The translations under genes were made by a program, and so were the position numbers. Shown here piece by piece: positions 26,232-35,074 of a DNA stretch of 64,000 nucleotides. How positions within the stretch are numbered: position 1 is the first letter of the stretch; every line of letters starts with the position of its first letter. The stretch is from Actinoplanes sp. L3-i22. GTDB lineage: Bacteria > Actinomycetota > Actinomycetes > Mycobacteriales > Micromonosporaceae. The stretch is from assembly GCF_019704555.1 (NCBI RefSeq), contig NZ_AP024745.1:5216501-5280500 (forward strand), written 5' to 3'. Under the pieces are notes generated by a model. It made no database searches and was not told where the DNA came from. It worked only from the letters and a program-made list of their open reading frames with translations.

Positions 26232-26274
26232 CCGTACCGAATAATTTTTGTGTTTCTTTGCCTGTCTTGATCTT
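26232..26274 (-). repeat. Dispersed AT-rich element, copy e, intergenic
   Basis: On the minus strand it runs from AAGATCAAGACAGG to ATTCGGTACGG with a very AT-rich middle (ACACAAAAATTA). It lies between the GH114 start and the NemR-like operator, so here it may form part of the GH114 promoter. Confidence 0.5.
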
Positions 26275-26282
26275 GCGGGTCT

Positions 26283-26297
26283 TAGACGACTGGTCTA
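26283..26297. promoter_or_regulatory. NemR-like operator, site 2
   Basis: TAGACGACTGGTCTA is the exact reverse complement of the site at 22721-22735. It lies 22 bp before the ATG at 26319, close to a possible -10 box TAGTGT at 26300-26305. Confidence 0.8.
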
Positions 26298-26318
26298 CTT
26301 AGTGTTAGGGTGGCGGCC

Positions 26319-26909
26319 ATGCCGGCCGCCAGGGAAGACACCCGTCGTCGCATCCTCGACACCGCGCGGCGCATCGTCGCGAGCAAGGGCTACGCCGCGG
26401 TCGGCCTCAACGAGGTGCTCGGCGAGGCCAGGGTGCCGAAGGGCTCGTTCTACCACTTCTTCGCGTCGAAGGACGCCTTCGGCCAGGCCCTGCTCGACGA
26501 GTACTTCGTCGAGTACCTGGCGGAGATGGACGACTTCCTGCGCGAGCCCGGCCTGACCACCGCCCAGCGGCTGATGAACTACTGGGCGAGCTGGTCCGAC
26601 AACCAGAGCTACAACGACTGCCAGGGCAAATGCCTCGCGGTCAAGCTGGGCGCCGAGGTCGCCGACCTGTCCGAGCCGATGCGCCTCTCGCTCGCGGCCG
26701 GGACCGGCGGGATCATCGATCGGCTGGAGACCGCGATCGCGACCGGTGTCGAGGACGGCTCGGTCACGGTGGTCAACACGCCCCGGGAGACCGCCCGGAT
26801 CCTCTACGACCTGTGGATGGGCGCCAGCGTGATGGCGAAGATCCGGCGCGACGGTGTCCACTTCGGCACGGCGCTGACCGCCACCCGGCAGATGCTGCAC
26901 CTGGCCTGA
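26319..26909 (+). CDS. TetR-family regulator, NemR-like
   Basis: The product has 196 residues from ATG 26319; GTG 26310 is possible and would fit a leaderless message. The N-terminal TetR HTH (GYAAVGLNEVLGEARVPKGSFYHFFASKDAF) is followed by a ligand domain with NDCQGKCLAVKLGAEVADLSEPMR. This segment closely resembles the redox-sensing Cys region of E. coli NemR, which responds to quinones, methylglyoxal and hypochlorite. Identical operators in front of this gene and of the DJ-1/PfpI gene indicate that it represses both. The similarity is from memory of the family. Confidence 0.85.
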   Translation: MPAAREDTRRRILDTARRIVASKGYAAVGLNEVLGEARVPKGSFYHFFASKDAFGQALLDEYFVEYLAEMDDFLREPGLTTAQRLMNYWASWSDNQSYNDCQGKCLAVKLGAEVADLSEPMRLSLAAGTGGIIDRLETAIATGVEDGSVTVVNTPRETARILYDLWMGASVMAKIRRDGVHFGTALTATRQMLHLA

Positions 26910-27040
26910 GGAATCGTTCCCGCCGTTGTCCGGGAACACATTTGTGCGCGATGGACGTCACCGCTTCGCGCATTGTCCGGCGCTCTTCACCGCACTACGT
27001 TTCGGCACAGCACAATTGTCGGCGCGGTCCCCAAAGGTGA

Positions 27041-27772
27041 ATGATGACTACTTCGCAGTATTCCGCAAAGCGCACGTTCGTTCTGGTGCCCGGCGCCTGG
27101 ATGGGCGCCTGGTCCTGGCATCCGGTGGCCGGGCTGCTGCGGGCGGCCGGGCACGACGTGGTGGCGCTGACCATGCCCGGGCTGTCCTACGGAAGCTCCC
27201 CGGTGGGGCTGGGGCTGGCCGACGCCGTGGACTTCGTGGTCCGCGAGATCGAGGCGCGCGACCTGCGTGACGTCGTTCTGGTCGCGCACAGCTGGGGTGG
27301 TTACCCGGCCACCGGCGCCGCGCATCGCCTGACCGGCCGCATCGCCAAGGTGGTGTACTACAACGCGGTCGTCCCCGCGCGGGGCGCGAGCATGGGCGAC
27401 GAGAACGAGGTGTACGGCAAGGCGATCCTCGACTCGATCGCCGCGACGCCCGACCGGACCGTGTCGATCCCGCTCGACGCGGTCCGCGCCGGGCTGATGC
27501 AGGACGAGTCCGCCGAGCTGCAGGAACTGGTCTTCGGGCTGACCCTGCCGCAGCCGGGCGGCTACATGGTCGACGCCCTGGACGTGCCGACCGTGGTCGA
27601 GGCCGGGCTGCCGGCGGCCTACCTGCTGGGCGTGGCCGACCAGTCCCTGGCCCGGCCGGGCGACGAGTTCGCGGCCCGGCTCGGGGTGCGGCCGGTGCCG
27701 GTGCCGGGCAGCCACATGGCGATGCTGTCGAAGCCGGCCGAGATCGCCGAAGCCCTGCTGGCGACCGTCTAG
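27041..27772 (+). CDS. Alpha/beta hydrolase (esterase/salicylate-esterase-like)
   Basis: The product has 243 residues from ATG 27041, with ATG 27044 also possible. The opening FVLVPGAWMGAWSW with its oxyanion region, the nucleophile elbow AHSWGG near residue 86 and the His in PGSHMAML define the catalytic triad fold. Similar one-domain hydrolases act on small esters or lactones; the substrate is unknown. It is preceded by 131 bp without a gene and ends tail to tail with an HxlR gene, with stops overlapping by four bases. Confidence 0.82.
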   Translation: MMTTSQYSAKRTFVLVPGAWMGAWSWHPVAGLLRAAGHDVVALTMPGLSYGSSPVGLGLADAVDFVVREIEARDLRDVVLVAHSWGGYPATGAAHRLTGRIAKVVYYNAVVPARGASMGDENEVYGKAILDSIAATPDRTVSIPLDAVRAGLMQDESAELQELVFGLTLPQPGGYMVDALDVPTVVEAGLPAAYLLGVADQSLARPGDEFAARLGVRPVPVPGSHMAMLSKPAEIAEALLATV

Positions 27773-28152
27773 ACCGCGGCGGCGAACCGGTCGCGACTGT
27801 CGACGATGTGCTCGTGGTGCTGGTCCGACCAGGAGATCAGGGACCCGATGATCGAGCACAGCGACCGGCCCGCGTCGGTCAGCGCGTAGGCCACCCGGGC
27901 CCGCGCGCCGGCCGCCGGAACGCGCGTGATCAGGCCGTCGCGCTCCAGCTCGCGGAGGTTGAGCGTGAGCATCCGCGGGGTGATGGCGCACGACTTGAGA
28001 ATGACCGAGTACGGCCGGGGGGCGTCGGCCAGCAGGGTGAGGACCAGGGAGCTCCAGCGGTTGCCGACGTGGGCCAGCACGTCGCGCCGGACGGCGCAGA
28101 GCTGCGCGGTCGTCGCCATCCGGTGCTGAACCTCGTTGCTCGTAGTCGTCAT
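27769..28152 (-). CDS. HxlR-family transcriptional regulator
   Basis: The product has 127 residues from the ATG at 28152. It has the HxlR winged helix: Cys near the N-terminus (QLCAVRRDVLAHVGNRWSSLVLTLLADAPRPYSVILKSCAITPRMLTLNLRELERDGLI). HxlR proteins often sense aldehydes or redox state through that Cys. It is convergent with the hydrolase, and its own upstream gap (28153-28266) contains no other gene, so its target is unclear. Confidence 0.85.
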   Translation of the reverse strand: MTTTSNEVQHRMATTAQLCAVRRDVLAHVGNRWSSLVLTLLADAPRPYSVILKSCAITPRMLTLNLRELERDGLITRVPAAGARARVAYALTDAGRSLCSIIGSLISWSDQHHEHIVDSRDRFAAAV

Positions 28153-28266
28153 CGCTCTCCCGCCGGTTCTCATTCGATCGCTGCCCAGAATGGCCGGGGC
28201 CGGCCGGATCGTCAAGGTCATGTGATCGGCGTCCAAGGCTCTCGCCGGTATTTTCGGTGCCCTCTT

Positions 28267-28959
28267 TTAATGGTCCGGAAGCGACGGTGACGAGTTGTTG
28301 CCGGAATCGATTCCGTGACCGAGGACGGCCGGCTCGCGGGTGGCCGCGGCGTGATCGTGGATATGGTCGATCACGGTGTCCAGGGCGGCTTCGAGCGCGT
28401 CGGTGCTCCGCTGCGCCTGGGCGAGCAGCAACCCTCCTTGCAGGGCGGTCAGCAGTGCCAGGGCCAGCCTGCCGGGGTCGGTCCGAGCGCGCAGGACGCC
28501 GTTGTCCCGCATGGTGGCGAGGCCGCCGCGGATCGCCTCGTGCCAGGCGTTGAAGCCAGCGGCCAGGGCCTCGCGGGCCCACGGGTGGTCGTCGGCCAGC
28601 TCGCTGGACAGGCTGCCCAGCGGGCAGCCGCCGGCGCCGTTCGCCCGCCGGGCCGCGTCCACCACCACGTCGCGCCAGGATCGGAGCGCGTCGAAGCTGT
28701 CGAGCCGCGCCAGCAGGGGTGCCTGGTGGGACAGGACCGCCTCGGACTGATGGGCGATCACCGCCCGGGTGAGCGCGTCCTTGTCGGCGAAGTAGTGGTA
28801 GATCTGGGAGGAGCTGACACCGGCCGCGTCGCGGACCGCCGGAGTGCTCGTCCCGGCCACGCCGTGCCGGTACATCAGGTCGGCCGCGGCCGCGATGATC
28901 CGGTCCCGGGTCGCCCGGCCCTTCTGGGTCGCCGCCTCGTGCCGCGCCGTGGGTGGCAT
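28267..28959 (-). CDS. TetR/AcrR-family regulator
   Basis: The product has 230 residues from the ATG at 28959. The HTH (RHGVAGTSTPAVRDAAGVSSSQIYHYFADKDALTRAVI) and a C-terminal TetR_C-like domain are present. It is divergent from an NAD(P)-binding oxidoreductase gene. Two matching palindromes lie between the two starts, so it probably represses both. The Cys in GAGGCPLGSL is near the position often involved in ligand pockets of this subgroup. Confidence 0.88.
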   Translation of the reverse strand: MPPTARHEAATQKGRATRDRIIAAAADLMYRHGVAGTSTPAVRDAAGVSSSQIYHYFADKDALTRAVIAHQSEAVLSHQAPLLARLDSFDALRSWRDVVVDAARRANGAGGCPLGSLSSELADDHPWAREALAAGFNAWHEAIRGGLATMRDNGVLRARTDPGRLALALLTALQGGLLLAQAQRSTDALEAALDTVIDHIHDHAAATREPAVLGHGIDSGNNSSPSLPDH

Positions 28960-28975
28960 CACTTCACGCTCCCAA

Positions 28976-29031
28976 GATTGGACTTGACTATCCAATCCTA
29001 TGGTGTCAAGACTGGATAGGTCAATCCAATC
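28976..29031. promoter_or_regulatory. Pair of TetR operators
   Basis: GATTGGA...TATCCAATC (28976-28997) and GACTGGATAG...ATCCAATC (29010-29031) are 22-bp imperfect palindromes with the half-site GATTGGA. Their centres are 34 bp apart, between the divergent TetR and NmrA-like genes. Confidence 0.75.
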
Positions 29032-29044
29032 TGAAGGGGGACCG

Positions 29045-29896
29045 ATGACTGTTCAGCAGCCAAACGTGCTGGTCACCGGCGCGACAGGCCGGGTCGGCTC
29101 GGAAGCCGTCCGGCTGCTCACCGCCGCGCGGAATCCGGCCCGTGCTCTGGTCCGCGACGCCTCGCGTGCACCGCACGGCGCCGAGATCGCCGTCGGGGAT
29201 TTCGACCGCCCGGACACGCTCGACGCCGCCATGCGCGGCATCGACACGGTGCTGCTGGTCAGCCCGGCCGTGCCCGCACAGGAGATCGCGGTCATCGACA
29301 GCGCGGTGCGTCACGGCGTCACCCACATCGTCAAGGTCACCAGCAAGGCATCGGCCGACTCCCCGGTCGACCGGCGCCGCGGCCAGGCCCGGATCGAGGC
29401 GCACCTGCTGGCCAGCGGGGTGGCGTACACGCTGCTGCGCTCGAACGCCTACCCGCAGAACCTGTTCGCCCTCGCCCCCATGGTCAAGCAGACCCGGGGC
29501 TTCCTGATGTCCGCCGGTGACGGCCGGGTCGGCCTGACCGACGCGCGCGACGTGGCGGCCGCGGCGGCGGCGATCCTGACCGCGCCCGCGCCGCACGCCG
29601 CGAAGACCTACCTGCTGACCGGGCCCGAGCTGGTCACCTACGCCGACGTGGCCAGGGAACTCACCGACGCGCTCGGGTACCCGGTCGAGTACCGCCGGAC
29701 CTCACCCGAGGACCATCGGAGCGTGATGATCCTCGCCGGCCTGCCCGAGCCCGTCGCGACCTCGAACGCCCAGGCCTTCGGCCTGATCGCGCAGGGTGAC
29801 GCCGCCTGGTTGTCGGACGACGTCGAGTCGCTCACCGGCGATCGTCCGCGCGGCCTGCACGCCTTCATCGCCGAGAACCTCGGGGACTTCGCCTGA
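29045..29896 (+). CDS. NmrA-like NAD(P)-binding oxidoreductase
   Basis: The product has 283 residues from ATG 29045, with GAAGGGGG upstream. The Rossmann motif VLVTGATGRVGSEAVRLL and the atypical-SDR layout (VTHIVKVTSKASADSP, then YTLLRSNAYPQNL) match the NmrA/QorB group. These either reduce quinones using NADPH or sense the NADP ratio. Control by the divergent TetR through two operators suggests induction by a small electrophile or quinone. The active-site YxxxK is not in the canonical place. Confidence 0.85.
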   Translation: MTVQQPNVLVTGATGRVGSEAVRLLTAARNPARALVRDASRAPHGAEIAVGDFDRPDTLDAAMRGIDTVLLVSPAVPAQEIAVIDSAVRHGVTHIVKVTSKASADSPVDRRRGQARIEAHLLASGVAYTLLRSNAYPQNLFALAPMVKQTRGFLMSAGDGRVGLTDARDVAAAAAAILTAPAPHAAKTYLLTGPELVTYADVARELTDALGYPVEYRRTSPEDHRSVMILAGLPEPVATSNAQAFGLIAQGDAAWLSDDVESLTGDRPRGLHAFIAENLGDFA

Positions 29897-30045
29897 GGTG
29901 TGGCGGGACCGGGGCGCGGCCCGAGACGGAGCGGGTGCCCGTCGGCCCAGGCGTCGCCATGGCGGGAAGTATCGCCCGGCTCGGGCGGTGGCGGTGATGA
30001 ACATGGCGCCGATCCTCGGCAACCGAGGTCAGCAACCGGTCGGGG

Positions 30046-30504
30046 CTACCGGGGGTAGGTCGCGGTGCGGACCGCCTCGACCTCGTCCAGTGGCACCTCG
30101 CTGCCGCTGTCGTCGACGAAGGCGACCCGGACCGGCGCGTCGCTCTCGTGCCGCCGGCGCACCACGGTGGGGCTCTCCGGCCGGGGCAGGTGGTCGTCGC
30201 CCCACTGCTGGAGCCCGGCGATGATCACGTGCAGCTCCCGGCCGACCGGGGTCAGGTGGTACTCGTACCGGGTGCGGCTGCCCGCGTCCTGGTACGGGTC
30301 CCGGGTCAGGATGCCGTTCTCGATCAGCGTGTTCAGCCGGTCGGCGAGCACGTCGGCGGCGACCCCGAGGTTGCCGCGGAACGACTCGAACCGGGTCTCG
30401 CCCTCGAAGGCGAGCCGCAGGATGAGCAGGGTCCAGCGCTCGCCGAGCACGGACAGGCTGCGCGACACGGAACAGCTGCTGTCCCGCAGTTTTGCGATGG
30501 GCAT
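30046..30504 (-). CDS. HxlR-family transcriptional regulator
   Basis: The product has 152 residues from the ATG at 30504. The N-terminal Cys motif (DSSCSVSRSLSVLGERWTLLILRLAF) and winged helix (FRGNLGVAADVLADRLNTLIENGILTRDPYQ) are of the HxlR type. A C-terminal extension of about 40 residues ends VEAVRTATYPR. It is divergent from an MFS exporter gene, and two direct repeats in the shared promoter region are candidate binding sites. Confidence 0.88.
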   Translation of the reverse strand: MPIAKLRDSSCSVSRSLSVLGERWTLLILRLAFEGETRFESFRGNLGVAADVLADRLNTLIENGILTRDPYQDAGSRTRYEYHLTPVGRELHVIIAGLQQWGDDHLPRPESPTVVRRRHESDAPVRVAFVDDSGSEVPLDEVEAVRTATYPR

Positions 30505-30550
30505 GGATCTCGCCTCCGGTGGAGCTGCTGAAGCTCGCCCACTTTAGCAA

Positions 30551-30615
30551 TTTTTCCAACTCAGCCGTCACGGACGTCACATCTGACTTGTTTTTCCCAA
30601 CTCAGACGGTCACGG
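30551..30615. promoter_or_regulatory. Duplicated 23-25 bp motif in the HxlR-MFS promoter region
   Basis: TTTTTCCAACTCAGCCGTCACGG-type sequence at 30551-30573 recurs with two small changes at 30591-30615 (offset 40 bp). The shared core is TTTTTCC(C)AACTCAG followed by GTCACGG. Direct repeats on one face of the helix suit cooperative binding of a dimeric regulator such as the adjacent HxlR. Confidence 0.65.
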
Positions 30616-30646
30616 TGGATCCATGCTTCACCCCGGAAAGCAGCCC

Positions 30647-31855
30647 ATGAGCACCCAGGTGCCCCCGATCCCACCGGCCGCCGCCGATCGCGCGAAGCGC
30701 GGGTTCTGGCCCTTCGCCGCGCTGCTCGGGTTGTGCTACGTCGCGGCGAGCGCCCCGAGCCCGCTCTACGCCGACTACGCGCTGCGCTGGCACTTCACCG
30801 ACAGCACGCTGACCGTGGTCTTCGCCGTCTACGCCGTACCGTTGCTGGTTTCCCTGCTGGTCTTCGGGGGCATTTCCGACGAGATCGGCCGCAAGCCGGT
30901 GGCGCTGACCGCGAGCGCCCTGCTCGCGGTCAGCCTGGTGCTGTTCGCCGCCGCCGATGGACTGGCGTTCCTGATCGCCGCCCGTGCCCTGCAGGGGTTC
31001 GCCACCGGTCTGCTCACGGCCGTCGCCTCGGCCGCTCTGCTCGACCTGCAGCCGCGCCGGCGTCCGGGCCTGGCCGCGCTGCTGGGTGCCGGGCTGTCCA
31101 CCGGCGGTCTCGCGGCCGGGGCGCTGCTGAGTGGACTGCTCGTGCAGTACGCGTGGAGCCCGTCCCGGCTCGTCTATCTGGTGATCCTCGCCCTGCTGGG
31201 GTCGCTCGCGGCGGCCGTGGCCGCCCGGGCCGACGAATCGGTGACCGACCGGGTCCGGCCGGTGTTGCGGGTGCGGGTCGTGGTCCCCGCCGAAGCCCGG
31301 CCGGCCTTTGCCGCCGCCGTACCGGCGTTGTTGTCGACCTGGGCTTTGAACAGCTTCTATCTCTCCCTCGGCCCGAGCCTGGCCAGGGCGCTCAGCCACA
31401 CCGTCAGCCATCTGCCCGGCGCGATCTCGGTGGCGCTGCTGACCGGCTGCGCCTGCCTCGCGACCCTGGCCACGAAGGACTGGGCCGCCGGCACCTGCGT
31501 GGCCGTCGGCTGCGCGGTGCTCGCCGCCGGATCCGGCCTGACCGTCGTCGCGACGGCGTTGGCCAGTGTGAGCGTCTTCTACCTCAGCACCGTCGTCGCC
31601 GGAGCCGGCTTCGGCCTCGCCTTCTCCGGGACCTTCCGCGGCCTCGTCGCCCTGGCCCGGCCCGCCGAACGGGGCGCGCTGATCGCCGCCACCTACGTCC
31701 TCGGGTACGCGGCGTTCGCCGTGCCGGCCGTCATCGCCGGCATCGTCAGCACCCGGTACGGCCTGATCCACACCGCGCTCGGCTACAGCGCGGCGGTCGG
31801 CGGGCTCGCGCTCATCGCCCTGATCGCCACGGTCTCCAGGGCCGGGCGGAGGTGA
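30647..31855 (+). CDS. MFS transporter
   Basis: The product has 402 residues from ATG 30647, 7 bases after GGAAAG; ATG 30623 is less likely. Twelve hydrophobic segments are visible, with the MFS motif A region FGGISDEIGRKPVALT between helices 2 and 3 and RALQGFATGLLTA in helix 4. It probably exports a drug or metabolite by proton antiport. It is divergent from the HxlR gene, which likely controls it. Confidence 0.88.
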   Translation: MSTQVPPIPPAAADRAKRGFWPFAALLGLCYVAASAPSPLYADYALRWHFTDSTLTVVFAVYAVPLLVSLLVFGGISDEIGRKPVALTASALLAVSLVLFAAADGLAFLIAARALQGFATGLLTAVASAALLDLQPRRRPGLAALLGAGLSTGGLAAGALLSGLLVQYAWSPSRLVYLVILALLGSLAAAVAARADESVTDRVRPVLRVRVVVPAEARPAFAAAVPALLSTWALNSFYLSLGPSLARALSHTVSHLPGAISVALLTGCACLATLATKDWAAGTCVAVGCAVLAAGSGLTVVATALASVSVFYLSTVVAGAGFGLAFSGTFRGLVALARPAERGALIAATYVLGYAAFAVPAVIAGIVSTRYGLIHTALGYSAAVGGLALIALIATVSRAGRR

Positions 31856-31862
31856 TCGTCGC

Positions 31863-32168
31863 TCAGTGCGGCCCGGCGTCCAGGGCCACCCCGAGCATGG
31901 CCCGCAGCGCCCGCGCGTGGGCCGCGAGCGCCGCCCGCCCCGGCTCGGTGAGGCGGACCGTGGCGCGCCGGCCGGTGCGCTTGAGCTCCACGTAGCCCGC
32001 GTCCTGCAGCGCGCCGATCTGCTTGCTCAGCGCCGAGTCGGTCATCCCGGTCGCCTCGCGCAGGAACCCGAACTCGACGTGCACCGCGGGCGCCAGCAGC
32101 GACACGATGCTGAGCCGGACCGGCGCGTGCAGCAGCTCGTTGAAACCGGCCGGCTGCCCGGCGCTCAT
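31863..32168 (-). CDS. Small winged-helix regulator (HTH_34/MarR-like)
   Basis: The product has 101 residues. The ATG at 32168 overlaps the TGA of the preceding membrane-protein gene by four bases. It has the segment HAPVRLSIVSLLAPAVHVEFGFLREATGMTDSALSKQIGALQDAGYVELKR, a compact winged helix of the PF13601 type. Such regulators are usually autoregulated together with a neighbouring membrane protein. The 49-bp inverted-repeat operator upstream of the pair is a likely binding site. Confidence 0.85.
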   Translation of the reverse strand: MSAGQPAGFNELLHAPVRLSIVSLLAPAVHVEFGFLREATGMTDSALSKQIGALQDAGYVELKRTGRRATVRLTEPGRAALAAHARALRAMLGVALDAGPH

Positions 32169-32611
32169 CGCCGCCCCGGCCGGACCGCGGCGGCCTGCAC
32201 CCGGCCCGCGGCGGCGACCCAGACGATGCCCGCGGCCACGCCGGCGACGGTGCCGGCGACCGGCACGTCGTAGAACCGCAGGACCGAGCCGACCAGGATC
32301 CCGACGGCGACGACCGCCAGGCCGTACGCGATCGGCGGCCCGAGGCGCAGGCTGCGCATCCGCATCCGCAACCGCACCCCGGTGACCCGCTCCAGGGTGA
32401 CGGTCAGGGCGACCACGGCCAGGCCGGAGGCGAGGATCAGCGCGGTCGACGGCCACCCGTTGAGGTCGGCGGAGGCCCAGGGCAGGACCAGGGCGGCGGC
32501 GGTGCCGTAGACGAACCAGGGCGGCAGCCGGCGCGGCCCGCCCCGGTCGACGGTCTGCTGAGCGCGGCGTTCCATCTCGGCGAGGGCGTTGGCGGCATCG
32601 GAGCTGTCCAT
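32165..32611 (-). CDS. Four-helix membrane protein cotranscribed with the HTH regulator
   Basis: The product has 148 residues with about four hydrophobic helices (WFVYGTAAALVLPWASA, STALILASGLAVVALTV, PPIAYGLAVVAVGILVGSV, VAGTVAGVAAGIVWVAAAG) and an acidic N-terminal tail. I do not recognise a named family. It is translationally coupled to the downstream winged-helix gene. The pair may act as a membrane sensor with its regulator, or as a regulated membrane function; this is inference. Confidence 0.75.
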   Translation of the reverse strand: MDSSDAANALAEMERRAQQTVDRGGPRRLPPWFVYGTAAALVLPWASADLNGWPSTALILASGLAVVALTVTLERVTGVRLRMRMRSLRLGPPIAYGLAVVAVGILVGSVLRFYDVPVAGTVAGVAAGIVWVAAAGRVQAAAVRPGRR

Positions 32612-32634
32612 CGAGGTGCCTTCCGGAGCGGACG

Positions 32635-32683
32635 AATGTTTCCTTCGAGGAAAGTATCAGACTCTTTCCTCGAAGGAAACATT
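32635..32683. promoter_or_regulatory. 49-bp perfect inverted repeat, operator of the membrane-protein/HTH pair
   Basis: Two 20-base arms (32635-32654 and 32664-32683) are exact reverse complements around a 9-base centre. Each arm contains a near-palindromic TTTCCTTCGAGGAAA, so the site offers two dimer targets. It starts 23 bp upstream of the membrane-protein ATG and touches the stop of the LLM gene. A T run is missing, so operator is favoured over terminator. Confidence 0.7.
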
Positions 32684-33555
32684 TACCGGCGTCCGATCAG
32701 GACCGTGGCGAGCGCGCGGAACGCGTCCGCCGGGAACGACCTGGCGTCGCCGCCGTTGAGGACCTGGATCGCGACCTCGTCCGCGCCGGCCCGGTAGTGC
32801 TTCTCCAGCCCGGCGGCGACCTGCTCGGCCGTACCCCAGGGAATGATCGCGTCGACCAGGCGGTCGCTGCCGCCGGCGGCGAAGTCCTCGTCGGCCCAGC
32901 CGAACCGTCGCAGGTTGTTGGTGTAGTTCGGCAGCGTCAGGTAGCCGGCGGTGTACTTGCGGGCGGTGGCCCGCGCGGTCACCGGATCCGGGTCGAGGAC
33001 CACCGCGACCTCCGGGGCGAGCAGCCGGTCGGCGCCGAGCGCGGCCCGGGCCTCGGCGGTGTGCTCGGCCGGGATGAAGTACGGATGCGCGCCGGCCGAC
33101 CGGTCCCGGGACAGCTCCAGCATCCGCGGGCCGAGCGCGGCCAGGATCCGCCGCTCGCGCGGGAAGCCGGCCTGGTCGAGACCGTCCAGGTAGGAAACCA
33201 TCTTCGAGTACGGCCGGCGGTAGTCGGTGCCGTCCTTCTCCACCAGTACGGCGTGGCTGGCGCCGAGCCCGAGCAGGAACCGGCCGGGATGGGCCCGCTC
33301 CGCGTCTCGGGCGAACGCGGCCACCTCGGGCGGCGACGAGTGCCAGATGCTCACGATGCCCGGGGCGACCCCGATCCGCCCGGTCCCGTCCAGGATCTCC
33401 CGGAAGCGGGCCGGGACGTCGTCGCCGAAGCCGGCCGAGAACCAGATCCGGGAGTAGCCCAGCTCCTCGAGCTCGCGCGCGGCCTCGACCGCGGCGTCCC
33501 GGCTCGCGCTGCCGAGGAAGAACGGTTGCCAGACGCTGACCAGTCGTTGTGCCAT
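32683..33555 (-). CDS. LLM-class F420-dependent oxidoreductase
   Basis: The product has 290 residues from the ATG at 33555. The luciferase-like barrel shows LEELGYSRIWFSAGFGDD near the N-terminus, IGVAPGIVSIW, HPGRFLLGLGASH and a C-terminal VAIQVLNGG. Actinobacterial members use coenzyme F420 (TIGR03620-like family) to reduce or oxidise small molecules. No partner gene indicates a substrate. It is divergent from the aldo/keto reductase gene. Confidence 0.85.
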   Translation of the reverse strand: MAQRLVSVWQPFFLGSASRDAAVEAARELEELGYSRIWFSAGFGDDVPARFREILDGTGRIGVAPGIVSIWHSSPPEVAAFARDAERAHPGRFLLGLGASHAVLVEKDGTDYRRPYSKMVSYLDGLDQAGFPRERRILAALGPRMLELSRDRSAGAHPYFIPAEHTAEARAALGADRLLAPEVAVVLDPDPVTARATARKYTAGYLTLPNYTNNLRRFGWADEDFAAGGSDRLVDAIIPWGTAEQVAAGLEKHYRAGADEVAIQVLNGGDARSFPADAFRALATVLIGRR

Positions 33556-33647
33556 GCCCGAACCCTACGACCGGCCCGGCTGGGGTGCCCTGCTGGTACC
33601 TGTTTCGCCAGGCACTCCCGGCCGCCGGCCCGGTCCGCTTTGATAGG

Positions 33648-33672
33648 AGATCAAAACCTTTTCCGCCGTACG
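33648..33672 (+). repeat. Dispersed AT-rich element, weaker copy f, intergenic
   Basis: AGATCAAAA (33648-33656) is followed by CCTTTTCCGCCGTACG. It lies in the LLM-AKR divergent spacer just before the AKR ribosome-binding site (AAGGA). The right end reads GTACGACG instead of GTACGG. Confidence 0.35.
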
Positions 33673-33688
33673 ACGTAAGGACGGAACC

Positions 33689-34672
<984 letters not shown>

Positions 34673-34702
34673 TCCGGACCGGCCCCGGTAGCCTGATCGC
34701 TC

Positions 34703-35044
34703 GTGACCGATCGGATCCGCGCTCTCGCGCATCGCATGTACACGGCCTTCAACGACCACGATCACGCCGCGGCGCTGGACATCTTCACGCCGGACTTCTA
34801 CAGCCACGCGATCCGGAAAGCCGGTCCGCAGAGCATCGTCGACGCCTGGAGCGGCCTGCACCAGGCCTTTCCGGACGCCCGGGTCACCGTGGAGGACGTG
34901 ATCGTCGAGGGGGAGACCGTGGCCGCCCGGCTGACCATGCACGGCATCGCCGGCGAGCCCGCGACGATGCTGGAGATGTATCGCGTCCGCGACGGCCGGA
35001 TCGCCGAGCTGTGGGCGCTCACCTCGCTGCGCCGCGACACCTGA
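34703..35044 (+). CDS. SnoaL-like NTF2-fold protein
   Basis: The product has 113 residues from GTG 34703, 30 bp after the aldo/keto reductase. It begins RIRALAHRMYTAFNDHDHAAALDIFTPDFYSHA and contains GLHQAFPDARVTVEDVIVEGETVAARL, the cone-shaped alpha+beta barrel of ester cyclases and SnoaL-like proteins. Members cyclise polyketides or act as small-molecule binding or isomerising enzymes. It may be cotranscribed with the reductase. Confidence 0.8.
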   Translation: MTDRIRALAHRMYTAFNDHDHAAALDIFTPDFYSHAIRKAGPQSIVDAWSGLHQAFPDARVTVEDVIVEGETVAARLTMHGIAGEPATMLEMYRVRDGRIAELWALTSLRRDT

Positions 35045-35074
35045 CGCCGCCGGCCCGGAACGGCCGCGGACGGC

